A stretch of 64,000 nucleotides of DNA, taken from assembly GCA_963734725.1 (NCBI GenBank), contig CAVTIX010000008.1:372001-436000 (forward strand), given 5' to 3'. The notes under the pieces were generated by a model that was not told the origin of the DNA, made no database searches, and saw only the letters and a list, made by a program, of their open reading frames with translations. The position numbers were made by a program, and so were the translations under genes. This DNA is from DASXKD01 sp963734725 (lineage in GTDB: Bacteria; Actinomycetota; Actinomycetes; Streptosporangiales; Streptosporangiaceae). How positions within the stretch are numbered: position 1 is the first letter of the stretch; every line of letters starts with the position of its first letter. This document shows, in pieces, positions 25,496 to 33,757 of this stretch.

Positions 25496-26347
25496 ATGAG
25501 CGATCGCGGGAACCAGGATTACTCTCCGGCCGTTCGCCGCGCGACCATCGTGGCCCTCCCCGCGCCGATCAAGTCGATCATGAAACGCGACTGGCATGGT
25601 CATGAGCACATCCCCCGCTCCGGTGGCGTCATCGTGGCCGCCAACCACCTCTCCTACGCGGACTGGGCCGCGATGGCCCTGTTCATTCATGAGGCGGGGC
25701 GCTACCCCGCCTTCCTCATCAAGTCCTCAGCGTTCAACGTCAAGATGATCGGGCCATTCCTGCGCGCGGCCGGCCAGCTCCCGGTGAACCGGGGCGCCGC
25801 GGACGCCGCGCTCGTCCTCAACGACGCCGAGCGCGGGCTTGCGCACGGGGAATGCCTGATCTTCTACCCGGAGGGAACCGCCACCCGCGACCCCGCGCTG
25901 TGGCCGATGGTGGCCAAGACCGGCGTCGCCCGGCTGGCGCTGTCCACCGGCGTCCCCGTGGTCCCGGTCGCCCAGTGGGGCACGCAGGACATCCTCCCGT
26001 ACGGGACCAAGAAGCTCAGCGTGATCCCCAGGCACACGGTGAAGATGGTGGCCGGCCCGCCGGTGGACCTGTCCGCCTACCACGGCGAGCCGCTGAGCCG
26101 GGACGTGCTGCGCGCCGCCACGGCCACGATCATGGCCGACATCACCGGCCTGCTCGCACGGCTGCGCGGTGAGGCGCCACCGCCGTCCCCCTACGATCCC
26201 GCTGCGGCGCGGCGGGCGGCCCGGCAGGCGGCGAAGGATTCGATGCAGAACGAGCCTGCCGGGCAGGGCCCGGATCCCGCCGGGAACCCGGATCCGGCGC
26301 CGGATGGCCCGGGCGGGGACGAGCCGCGGAAGGCGACACCGGCGTGA
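25496..26347 (+). CDS. 1-acyl-sn-glycerol-3-phosphate acyltransferase (PlsC family)
   Basis: Second acylation in phospholipid synthesis, at the membrane. The HX4D catalytic motif is NHLSYADW; the substrate motif is FYPEGTATRDP. I chose the ATG at 25496 (SDRGNQDYSPAVRRAT) with GGGAGG upstream. The 283 residues include a disordered Pro/Gly/Asp tail after residue 225. The stop overlaps the GTG of gpsA (GTGA), so both phospholipid-precursor genes are translated together. Confidence 0.9.
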   Translation: MSDRGNQDYSPAVRRATIVALPAPIKSIMKRDWHGHEHIPRSGGVIVAANHLSYADWAAMALFIHEAGRYPAFLIKSSAFNVKMIGPFLRAAGQLPVNRGAADAALVLNDAERGLAHGECLIFYPEGTATRDPALWPMVAKTGVARLALSTGVPVVPVAQWGTQDILPYGTKKLSVIPRHTVKMVAGPPVDLSAYHGEPLSRDVLRAATATIMADITGLLARLRGEAPPPSPYDPAAARRAARQAAKDSMQNEPAGQGPDPAGNPDPAPDGPGGDEPRKATPA

Positions 26348-27348
26348 AGGCCGCGGTCATGGGGGCAGGCGTGTGGGGCACGACGTTCGGGCAGGTGCTG
26401 TCCGACGCCGGGACTTCCGCGATGCTGTGGGGGCGGGAGCCCAGGCTGGCCGAGGCGATCAACATACGGCACGAGAATCCCGGCTATCTGCCTGGCATCA
26501 CGCTGACCCAGGGCCTGAACGCGACCGGCGATCCGGCGGAGGCCCTGGCCGGCGCGGACCTGGTGGTGCTCGCCGTCCCGGCGCAGACGCTGCGCCGCAA
26601 CCTGACCTCTTGGCGCCCGCTGCTGCCCCCGGGCGCCGCGCTGGTCAGCCTGATGAAGGGCATCGAGCACGGCACCGGGGAGCGGATGAGCGAGGTGATC
26701 GCCGAGGTCACCGGGGCCGGGCCGGACCGGATCGCGGCCATCTCCGGGCCGAACCTGGCTCTGGAGATCGCCCAGCGCCAGTACGCCGCGACCGTGGTGG
26801 CCTGCGCCGACGAGCCCCTGGCCAAGGCGCTGCAGCAGGCGTGCCACACGCCCTACTTCCGGCCGTACACCAACCCGGACGTCGTCGGGTGTGAGCTGGG
26901 CGGCGCGGTCAAGAACGTGATCGCGATCGCGGTCGGCATCGCGGTCGGCATGGGCCTGGGGGTCAACACCACGGCGATGCTGATCACCCGGGGGCTCGCC
27001 GAGATCGCCAGGCTCGGCGCGGCGCTCGGCGCGGACCAGCACACCTTCGCGGGCCTGGCGGGCATGGGGGATCTGGTTGCCACCTGCAGCTCGCCGATGT
27101 CCCGCAACCGCACCTACGGGGAGAGACTGGGCCGTGGCATGTCGCTGGCGGACGCCGCGGCCAGCATGACCCAGGTGACCGAGGGCGTGAAGTCGGCGGG
27201 GCCGGTGCTGGAACTCGCCAGGGAAAACGCCGTCGAGATGCCCATCACCGAGGTGGTGGCCGGCGTGACGAGCGGCCAGATCGAGATCGGCGAGGCCGCG
27301 GTCCTGCTCGCCTCGCGGTCGGCCAAGCCTGAGCGCTATGGCGTGTGA
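26344..27348 (+). CDS. gpsA: Glycerol-3-phosphate dehydrogenase [NAD(P)+]
   Basis: Makes sn-glycerol-3-phosphate from DHAP for phospholipid synthesis. NAD(P) motif GAGVWGTTFGQVL at residues 8-20, then ISGPNLALEIA, the catalytic Lys in LGGAVKNVIAIAVG near 187, and GLAGMGDLVATCSSP. 334 residues, full length. It starts at a GTG overlapping plsC by four bases and is followed by ddl after 15 bases. Confidence 0.95.
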   Translation: MKAAVMGAGVWGTTFGQVLSDAGTSAMLWGREPRLAEAINIRHENPGYLPGITLTQGLNATGDPAEALAGADLVVLAVPAQTLRRNLTSWRPLLPPGAALVSLMKGIEHGTGERMSEVIAEVTGAGPDRIAAISGPNLALEIAQRQYAATVVACADEPLAKALQQACHTPYFRPYTNPDVVGCELGGAVKNVIAIAVGIAVGMGLGVNTTAMLITRGLAEIARLGAALGADQHTFAGLAGMGDLVATCSSPMSRNRTYGERLGRGMSLADAAASMTQVTEGVKSAGPVLELARENAVEMPITEVVAGVTSGQIEIGEAAVLLASRSAKPERYGV

Positions 27349-27363
27349 CACAGGAGGAAGACG

Positions 27364-28554
27364 CTGAACGCGGAACGAAAGATAAGGGTCGCGGTGGTGT
27401 TCGGCGGCCAGGGACCCGAGCATGCGATTTCCTGCATGGGCGCGGGGACCGTGCTGGCCATGCTCGACCGGGACCGTTACGAGGTCGTGCCCGTGGGCAT
27501 CCTGCCGGACGGCCGGTGGGTGCTCACCAGGGACGAGCCGGAGCGGCTCGCCATCAGCGGCCGGACGCTGCCCTCGGTGGCGGCTGTGGCCGGGCCGGAT
27601 GCCGCGGCGGCCCCGGGCCCCGGGAACGCGGCGCCGCCGGGCGCCCCGGCGCCTGGGCACACGGTGGCATCGGGCCCGACGGCGGCCGCCCCAGTGGCGT
27701 CGGTGCCGGGTGTGCTGGCCGGCGTGGACGTGGTGCTGCCGATCCTGCACGGGCCGTTCGGCGAGGACGGCACGATCCAGGGCCTGCTGGAGATGGCCGG
27801 GGTGCGTTACGTCGGGGCGGGCGTGCTGGCTAGCGCGGTCGGCCTGGACAAGGAGTACATGAAGCTGGTTTTCGCGGCCAGGGGCCTGCCGATCTGCCCC
27901 TACGTGGTGGTGCGGGACCGCGAGTGGCAGGGCGGCCCAGGCGCGGGCGGCGCCGCCACGGCCGAGCGCAAGCGGGTCTACGACGCGATCGCCGAGCTTG
28001 GCTATCCGGTGTTCGTCAAGCCGGCCCGCGGCGGGTCGAGCATCGGCACCTCCAAGGCGAACGACCAGGCGGCCGTGACCGAGGCGATCGAGGGCGCCCG
28101 GCGTTACGACGCCAAGGTCATCGTGGAGCGCGCGGTAGACGGCGCGGAGATCGAGTGCGCGGTGCTCGAAGGCCTGGACGGCGGGCCGCCCGACACCAGC
28201 CTGCCCGGCCAGCTGGTCATCGCCGGCGGTGAGGAGTTCTACGACTTCGAGGCGAAGTACCTGGACCCGGCCGGGAGCATGGCCATTCCGGCGCCGGTCC
28301 CCCGGGACGTCATCGACGAGATCCGGCGGATGGCGGGCGCGGCCTTCGAGGCGGTGTCCTGCCAGGGTTTCGCCCGGGTGGATTTCTTCTACACCCGCGA
28401 CGGCACGATCCTGGTCAACGAGATCAACACGATCCCCGGCATGACCGCGACGTCCTACTTCCCGAAGATGTGGGAAGCCACCGGGCTGCCGCTGCCCCAG
28501 CTGCTGGACCGCATGATCACCACCGCCCTGCGCCGCCGCCCCGGCGCGCGCTAG
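27364..28554 (+). CDS. ddl: D-alanine--D-alanine ligase, apparent CTG start
   Basis: ATP-grasp enzyme making D-Ala-D-Ala for peptidoglycan. Seen: VAVVFGGQGPEHAISC at the N-terminus, the HGPFGEDGTIQG loop, ATP-grasp KPARGGSSIGTSK, and EINTIPGMTATSYFPK. The family N-terminus (NAERKIRVAVVFGG) starts at a CTG at 27364, six bases after AGGAGG; the first GTG (27394) would remove part of the first strand and has no Shine-Dalgarno. From CTG the product has 396 residues. A Pro/Ala/Gly insertion of about 37 residues (near 72-108) interrupts the N-terminal domain. It lies 15 bp after gpsA. Confidence 0.92.
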   Translation: MNAERKIRVAVVFGGQGPEHAISCMGAGTVLAMLDRDRYEVVPVGILPDGRWVLTRDEPERLAISGRTLPSVAAVAGPDAAAAPGPGNAAPPGAPAPGHTVASGPTAAAPVASVPGVLAGVDVVLPILHGPFGEDGTIQGLLEMAGVRYVGAGVLASAVGLDKEYMKLVFAARGLPICPYVVVRDREWQGGPGAGGAATAERKRVYDAIAELGYPVFVKPARGGSSIGTSKANDQAAVTEAIEGARRYDAKVIVERAVDGAEIECAVLEGLDGGPPDTSLPGQLVIAGGEEFYDFEAKYLDPAGSMAIPAPVPRDVIDEIRRMAGAAFEAVSCQGFARVDFFYTRDGTILVNEINTIPGMTATSYFPKMWEATGLPLPQLLDRMITTALRRRPGAR

Positions 28555-28666
28555 CTTCGGCCCGCGGGAGCCCACAGACGCCGCCGCCGGGATGGCCGCG
28601 TGCCGCTCCGGAGACGCTGCGCGGATTTCGGGCTTCGTCGCTTGCCAGCCGCTAGGCTCAGCCGGA

Positions 28667-30385
28667 GTGACGAGCATTTCCAGGCAGGACGAGGCAGCCG
28701 ACGTGCCACCCGCGGCGGACGAACCGGGCGGCTGGCGGTGGCATGCCACGACGGCACGGGCGGCGCTGCGACGGCACTGGCTGTTCGCCCTGCTGTTCAC
28801 GCTGGGCGTGCTGCTGCGCGTCATGGCCCAGGTGGCCTACCAGCCGGCGATCCTGTACTTCGATTCGCCAGGCTATATTCGCAGCAGCTACCAGCTCAAC
28901 CCGGTCGGGCGGGACCCGCTGGGGTACCTGTTGGCCGTGCGCCTCCTGCTGGGTGCGTTCCATGACCTGGCCGCGCTCGCAGCGTTCAACCACCTTCTCG
29001 GGCTCGGCATCGCCGGGCTGATCTACGCCGTCCTGCTGCGCCGCGGCGTTAAGCCGTGGATGGCTGCCCTGGCTCCCGTGCCTGTGCTGCTCGATGGCTT
29101 TCAGCTGCTTATCGAGCAGATGGTGATGTCCGAGCCGTTGTTCCAGCTCTTCCTCGTGCTCGGGATCGCCCTGCTGCTGTGGCGCCCACGCCCGACCCTG
29201 ATGACGGCGGCGGGCGGCGGGGCATCGTTCGCAGCGGCGGCGCTCACCCGGTACGTCGGCCTGTGGCTGGTGCTCGCCGGGCTGCTGTACTGCGCGCTGG
29301 CCGCGCGAGGCCGGCTCGTCCCGCGTCTGGTGATAACCGCGGCCGTGCTGGTGGGCTTCGCCCTGCCGATGATCGGCTACGCCGCCTATAACGACGACAT
29401 CAACGGCAGCTTCGCCGTGCCGGCGGGGCCAGTCTCAACAGCGCTCTACGCGCGGGTGGCGGCGTCGGTGACCTGCACCCGGCTGTCGTTGCCGTCGTAT
29501 GAGCGGCCGCTGTGCCCGCCGCCGGGCGTGGTCAAGCCGAAAGGCGGGTCTCTCCCCCAGGGTTTCGCGCGGGGGAAGACCAGCCCGCTCGTGACCTACC
29601 GGCCGCCCAACGGCGAGACGATCCGCCAGGACCTCGACGACTTCGTCAAACGGGCGGTCCTGCAGCAGCCGCTGCCCGTCGCCAGATCGGTTGGCGGGTC
29701 GCTGGCGCGGCCGTTCCTGAGCTGGAGCCGGGACCACAAGCCGGGCGAGTTGCCGGTCGCACGCTGGCAGTTCCAGACCGTGTTCCCGTTGTACTTCACC
29801 CGCGAAAGCCTGTCGCTGTTTCACCAGTACGAGGGCCACCGTCCGGTGATCAACCGTCCGCTGGCCCGGATGCTGCGCGCCTACCAGCTTTACCTGGGGT
29901 ACACACCGGGCCCGGTCCTGCTCGCCTGCGTGATCCTCGCGCTCGTGGCGGGCCTTGGGGTTGGCCGGGCGCGTCACTCTGGTCAGCAGCTGGCCTGCCT
30001 GCTCTGGCTGGGCACTGGGCTGGGATTGCTGCTCGCGGCCGCTCTCTACCAGTTCTCGTGGCGTTACCAACTGCCCGCACTGGTGACCATCCCACCGGCC
30101 GCCGCGCTCGCCCTGTCGGCCCTCACCTCACCGAAGACTGCGCGGGAACCGTCGGCCACGCACGAGCCGGGCGGTCTGGACGACTCGGGGCCGGCCGCGC
30201 CGGACGGCCAAGCGGCTAGCGACGATCACGCACGGGTGGCGCCTGTGGAGGGAATGGCACGCGCAAACGAGCCGGCCGAGCCCAGTCCGGCACAGCACGA
30301 CATGCCTCCGGGTAATCCGCCAGACCAGGCAAGGCAGCCAGCCATGCCCGACCTGGCCCCTGGCGGATCTTCGCCGACACCGTAA
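28667..30385 (+). CDS. Multi-pass membrane protein, GT-C glycosyltransferase-like
   Basis: About 572 residues from the GTG at 28667; a TAGGCT at 28649 could be a -10 for a nearly leaderless transcript. Around eleven hydrophobic segments are visible, for example HWLFALLFTLGVLLRVM and ITAAVLVGFALPMIGYA. An acidic loop YFDSPGYIRSSY follows the first segment, as in lipid-linked sugar transferases of the GT-C fold, and a large non-membrane part (CTRLSLPSYERPLCPPP and on) lies at about 255-395. The last 100 residues are a disordered Pro/Ala/Asp tail. No precise substrate can be named. Confidence 0.7.
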   Translation: MTSISRQDEAADVPPAADEPGGWRWHATTARAALRRHWLFALLFTLGVLLRVMAQVAYQPAILYFDSPGYIRSSYQLNPVGRDPLGYLLAVRLLLGAFHDLAALAAFNHLLGLGIAGLIYAVLLRRGVKPWMAALAPVPVLLDGFQLLIEQMVMSEPLFQLFLVLGIALLLWRPRPTLMTAAGGGASFAAAALTRYVGLWLVLAGLLYCALAARGRLVPRLVITAAVLVGFALPMIGYAAYNDDINGSFAVPAGPVSTALYARVAASVTCTRLSLPSYERPLCPPPGVVKPKGGSLPQGFARGKTSPLVTYRPPNGETIRQDLDDFVKRAVLQQPLPVARSVGGSLARPFLSWSRDHKPGELPVARWQFQTVFPLYFTRESLSLFHQYEGHRPVINRPLARMLRAYQLYLGYTPGPVLLACVILALVAGLGVGRARHSGQQLACLLWLGTGLGLLLAAALYQFSWRYQLPALVTIPPAAALALSALTSPKTAREPSATHEPGGLDDSGPAAPDGQAASDDHARVAPVEGMARANEPAEPSPAQHDMPPGNPPDQARQPAMPDLAPGGSSPTP

Positions 30386-30445
30386 CGTCGCCAGCCGCTG
30401 CCTCGATACGGACGGGTCCCTAAACGCGGGCATAGGGTCGCTGCC

Positions 30446-30676
30446 ATGCAGGCTACGGTGCGGGAGTTCGACGCCGCGGACGGCTCGGGCAGCGTCTTCT
30501 GCGACGACGGGACCGTGTGCGAGTTCGGCCCTGAGGTCTTCGCCGCCTCCGGGCTGCGACTGCTCCGCCGCGGGCAGCGGGTTGCCATCCGGCGCGGCTC
30601 GTCCGGCGCGATCACCGCCCTGAACCTGGTTACACTGCCGCTGCCGGATGAAGGGACGGCCGGGCCGACGCCGTAA
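30446..30676 (+). CDS. Small OB-fold / cold-shock-like protein
   Basis: A 76-residue product: QATVREFDAADGSGSVFCDD, then VCEFGPEVFAASGLRLLRRG and QRVAIRRG. The spacing of DxxxGSGSVxxDDG, EF and RxGQRV resembles a diverged cold-shock domain but lacks the usual aromatic RNP motifs. Conserved-looking, with its own start after an intergenic region. Role unknown. Confidence 0.62.
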   Translation: MQATVREFDAADGSGSVFCDDGTVCEFGPEVFAASGLRLLRRGQRVAIRRGSSGAITALNLVTLPLPDEGTAGPTP

Positions 30677-30699
30677 TGCGGCGTATCCGCTATTCGCGG

Positions 30700-31305
30700 C
30701 TACCCGGCGACCGGCAGCCAGCCCGGGCGGCCCTGCTCGTACCGGGCTATCTCCTCGGCATGGCGCAAGGTCAGTGAAATGTCGTCCAGGCCTTCCATCA
30801 GCCGCCACCGCGTGTAGTCGTCGATCTCGATCGGCGCGCTGACCGCTACCGCATCGCTGGCGTGCGCCGCGCGCACCTCACGTTCGGCGAGGTCCACGGT
30901 CACCAGGGTCTGCGGGTCGGCCTCGACCACGTCGGCCAGGGCGGTCACCGTCTGCTCTGGCAAACGGACCGGGAGAAGCCCGGCCTGCACCGAATTGTTG
31001 CGGAAGATATCGCCGAACCGCGCCGAGATCACCGCCCGGAACCCATAGTCGAGCAGCGCCCACACGGCATGCTCGCGGGAGGACCCGATACCGAAATCGG
31101 GGCCGGCCACGAGAACCGTGGCGCCCGCCGCCTGCGGCTGGTTGAGCACGAATCCCGGGTCCGCGCGCCAGGCCGCGAAGAGGCCGTCGCCGAAACCAGA
31201 GCGGGTGACCCGCTTCAGGTATTCGGCGGGAATGATCTGATCTGTATCCACGTTGGCGCGGCGCAATGACACGGCCCGGCCGGAATGCGTAACGAATGGT
31301 TCCAA
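30700..31305 (-). CDS. leuD: 3-isopropylmalate dehydratase, small subunit
   Basis: Forms the swivel domain of the leucine-pathway isomerase with LeuC. Seen: VDTDQIIPAEYLKRVTRSGF, the GSSREHAVWAL motif, and RNNSVQAGLLPV. 201 residues, typical. The start is TTG with GGAGGAGAAG four bases upstream. It is 27 bp downstream of leuC. Confidence 0.96.
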   Translation of the reverse strand: MEPFVTHSGRAVSLRRANVDTDQIIPAEYLKRVTRSGFGDGLFAAWRADPGFVLNQPQAAGATVLVAGPDFGIGSSREHAVWALLDYGFRAVISARFGDIFRNNSVQAGLLPVRLPEQTVTALADVVEADPQTLVTVDLAEREVRAAHASDAVAVSAPIEIDDYTRWRLMEGLDDISLTLRHAEEIARYEQGRPGWLPVAG

Positions 31306-31332
31306 GGCTCTTCTCCTCCGGAGATCACGTGG

Positions 31333-32760
31333 TCACAGGTCGGCCGGTGCGGTCAGCCGGCCGGTCACCGCGGTGGCGGCGGCAACCCGCGGCGACACCA
31401 GGTGGGTGCGCGCGCCCTTGCCCTGGCGGCCCTCGAAGTTGCGGTTGGACGTGGACGCGCTGCGCTGGCCGGGCGCCAGCTTGTCGGGGTTCATGCCCAG
31501 GCACATGGAGCAGCCGGCGGACCGCCACTCGGCGCCGGCGGCGGTGAACACCTCGGCCAGCCCCTCGCGCTCGGCGGCGGCCTTGACCTCCATCGAGCCG
31601 GGCACGACCAGCATCCGGACGCCGGCCGCGACCGTGCGGCCGCGCAGCACCTCGGCGGCGGCGCGCAGGTCCTCCAGCCGTCCGTTCGTGCAGGAGCCCA
31701 GGAAGACCGTGTCCACGCTGATCTGGGTGAGCGGGATGCCGGGCGCCAGGCCCATGTAGGCGAGGGCGCGCTCGGCCGAGGTGCGCGATGTCTCGTCCGG
31801 CAGCGAGGCCGGATCCGGCACCGCCGAGCTCAGCGGCGCGGCCTGGCCCGGGTTGGTCCCCCAGGTCACGAACGGGGTGAGCGCGGCGCCGTCGAGCGTC
31901 ACCTCGCGGTCGAACGCCGCGCCGGGGTCGGTCGGCAGCGTGCGCCAGTAGTCGAGCGCCGCATCCCAGGCCGCGCCGTGCGGCGCTCGCGGCCGGCCCG
32001 CCAGGTAACGATGAGTGGTCTCGTCCGGGGCGACCAGCCCGGCCCGGGCCCCGGCCTCGATGGACATGTTGCAGACGGTCATCCGGCCCTCCATGGACAG
32101 GCGCTGGATGGCCTCGCCCCGGTACTCGATCACGTGACCGGCGCCGCCGCCGGTGCCGATCTGCGCGATCACCGCAAGGATCAGGTCCTTGGCCGTCACG
32201 CCGTACGGGAGCGTCCCGGTCACGGTAACCGCCATGTCGGCCGGTCGGACCTGGGGCAGGGTCTGGGTGGCCAGCACGTGCTCGACCTCGCTGGTGCCGA
32301 TGCCGAAGGCCAGCGCGCCGAACGCGCCGTGCGTGCTGGTGTGCGAGTCGCCGCAGACGATCGTCATGCCCGGCAGCGTAAGGCCCTGCTGCGGGCCGAT
32401 CACGTGCACGATCCCCTGGCCGGGGTCGCCCATGGGGTGCAGCGTGATGCCGAACTCGGCGCAGTTCTTGCGCAACGCCTCGACCTGCACCTGGGACACC
32501 GGATCGGTCACCGGGCTGCCCGGCCCGCGCAACGGCAGGTCCGGACCGGTCACTCCGGTGGTGGGGACGTTGTGGTCCTCGGTCGCGACCGTCAGGTCCG
32601 GCCTGTGGACCGTCCGCCCGGCCAGGCGCAGCCCGTCGAACGCCTGCGGGCTGGTCACCTCGTGCACCAGGTGCAAGTCAATGAAGAGCAGGTCAGGCTC
32701 GCCAGGAGAGCTCCTGACCACGTGGGAATCCCAGATCTTCTGGGCGAGCGTGCGCGGCAT
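31333..32760 (-). CDS. leuC: 3-isopropylmalate dehydratase, large subunit
   Basis: Aconitase-type enzyme with a [4Fe-4S] cluster converting 2- to 3-isopropylmalate. The cluster Cys residues lie in VFLGSCTNGRLEDL and SMCLGMNPD; CGDSHTSTHGAFGAL is the substrate-binding loop. 475 residues, full length. It is divergent from the IclR gene ndgR, which in Streptomyces controls leuCD. Confidence 0.96.
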   Translation of the reverse strand: MPRTLAQKIWDSHVVRSSPGEPDLLFIDLHLVHEVTSPQAFDGLRLAGRTVHRPDLTVATEDHNVPTTGVTGPDLPLRGPGSPVTDPVSQVQVEALRKNCAEFGITLHPMGDPGQGIVHVIGPQQGLTLPGMTIVCGDSHTSTHGAFGALAFGIGTSEVEHVLATQTLPQVRPADMAVTVTGTLPYGVTAKDLILAVIAQIGTGGGAGHVIEYRGEAIQRLSMEGRMTVCNMSIEAGARAGLVAPDETTHRYLAGRPRAPHGAAWDAALDYWRTLPTDPGAAFDREVTLDGAALTPFVTWGTNPGQAAPLSSAVPDPASLPDETSRTSAERALAYMGLAPGIPLTQISVDTVFLGSCTNGRLEDLRAAAEVLRGRTVAAGVRMLVVPGSMEVKAAAEREGLAEVFTAAGAEWRSAGCSMCLGMNPDKLAPGQRSASTSNRNFEGRQGKGARTHLVSPRVAAATAVTGRLTAPADL

Positions 32761-32818
32761 CAGCCTTCCTCTCCGGGTCGGGCCCTGCCGGTTTCCCAGG
32801 TGCGGCCCGCCGACTTGC

Positions 32819-32835
32819 GTCTCGCAATCCGAGAC
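32819..32835. promoter_or_regulatory. Candidate NdgR operator between leuC and ndgR
   Basis: A perfect inverted repeat GTCTCG-CAATC-CGAGAC centred in the 89-bp divergent region, 15 bases before the ndgR ATG. IclR-type regulators bind such sites between themselves and their targets. Assignment to NdgR is inference from position. Confidence 0.6.
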
Positions 32836-32849
32836 GGCAATATCGGACC

Positions 32850-33563
32850 ATGGACAACTCTAGCGGAGTCGGCGTCCTCGACAAGACGGTTGCCGTCCTG
32901 AACGCCCTCGAAGCCGGCCCCGCCTCCCTCGCCCAGCTCGTCGCCGCCACCGGCCTGGCCAGGCCGACGGCACACCGGATCGCGGTCGCCCTGGAGCGGC
33001 ACCGGGTGCTGACCCGCGACAGCCAGGGCCGGTTTGTGCTCGGGCCGAGGATCACCGAACTGGCGGCCGCTGCGGGCGAGGACCGGCTGCTCGCGGTCGC
33101 GCAGCCGGTGCTGGCTCAGCTGCGCGACACGACCGGGGAGAGCGCGCAGTTGTACCGGCGGCAGGGCGACGCGCGGATCTGCGTGGCCGCGGCGGAGCGG
33201 GCCAGCGGGCTGCGGGACACGGTCCCGGTCGGCGCGGTGCTGCCGATGACCGCGGGATCCGCCGCGCAGATCCTGCTGGCCTGGGAGGAGCCGGAGCGGA
33301 TGCACCGGGGGCTGCGCAGCGCCAAGTTCACCGCCACCGCGCTGGCGCAGGTCCGGCGGCGCGGCTGGGCGGCCAGCGTGGCCGAGCGCGAGCCGGGGGT
33401 CGCGTCGGTGTCCGCCCCGGTGCGCGGGCAGGGCGGGAAGGTGATCGCCGCGGCGTCGGTGTCCGGGCCGATCGAACGGCTTACCCGCTCGCCGGGCAGG
33501 CTGCACGCCGTCGCCGTGGTCGCGGCAGGCGACAAGATCGGCGCCACCATCCGCCGCGGCTGA
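32850..33563 (+). CDS. ndgR: IclR-family regulator NdgR
   Basis: 237 residues. Winged HTH at 5-65 (LDKTVAVLNALEAGPASLAQ, LARPTAHRIAVALE) and an IclR effector domain with GAVLPMTAGSAAQILLAW and VSAPVRGQGGKVIAAASVSG. In Streptomyces the orthologue (NdgR/AreB) regulates leucine biosynthesis and amino-acid-dependent growth. The divergent leuC and the inverted repeat between them fit this role. Very short leader: the operator lies almost next to the start codon. Confidence 0.9.
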   Translation: MDNSSGVGVLDKTVAVLNALEAGPASLAQLVAATGLARPTAHRIAVALERHRVLTRDSQGRFVLGPRITELAAAAGEDRLLAVAQPVLAQLRDTTGESAQLYRRQGDARICVAAAERASGLRDTVPVGAVLPMTAGSAAQILLAWEEPERMHRGLRSAKFTATALAQVRRRGWAASVAEREPGVASVSAPVRGQGGKVIAAASVSGPIERLTRSPGRLHAVAVVAAGDKIGATIRRG

Positions 33564-33757
33564 AACCGATGCGGGACGATGGTCCCGCTAAGCCCGGCCG
33601 AACGCCCTGGCCCGCCCAGGCGCGCATGGCAGCCATACTTGGTGCTGTGCCATCATGTCCGGACGCCGCCGCATGAGGGGGACGGCCCGTGCCGCCTGTC
33701 CTGCCGCGTGCCGAGCGCTCCGGATGCCCATTGTCCCGAAACCATGAGGTCACGCGC

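Noticed and set aside
26191..28824. Minus-strand open frame of nearly 880 codons opposite plsC, gpsA and ddl
   Set aside because: Shadow of three well-defined enzymes on the plus strand.
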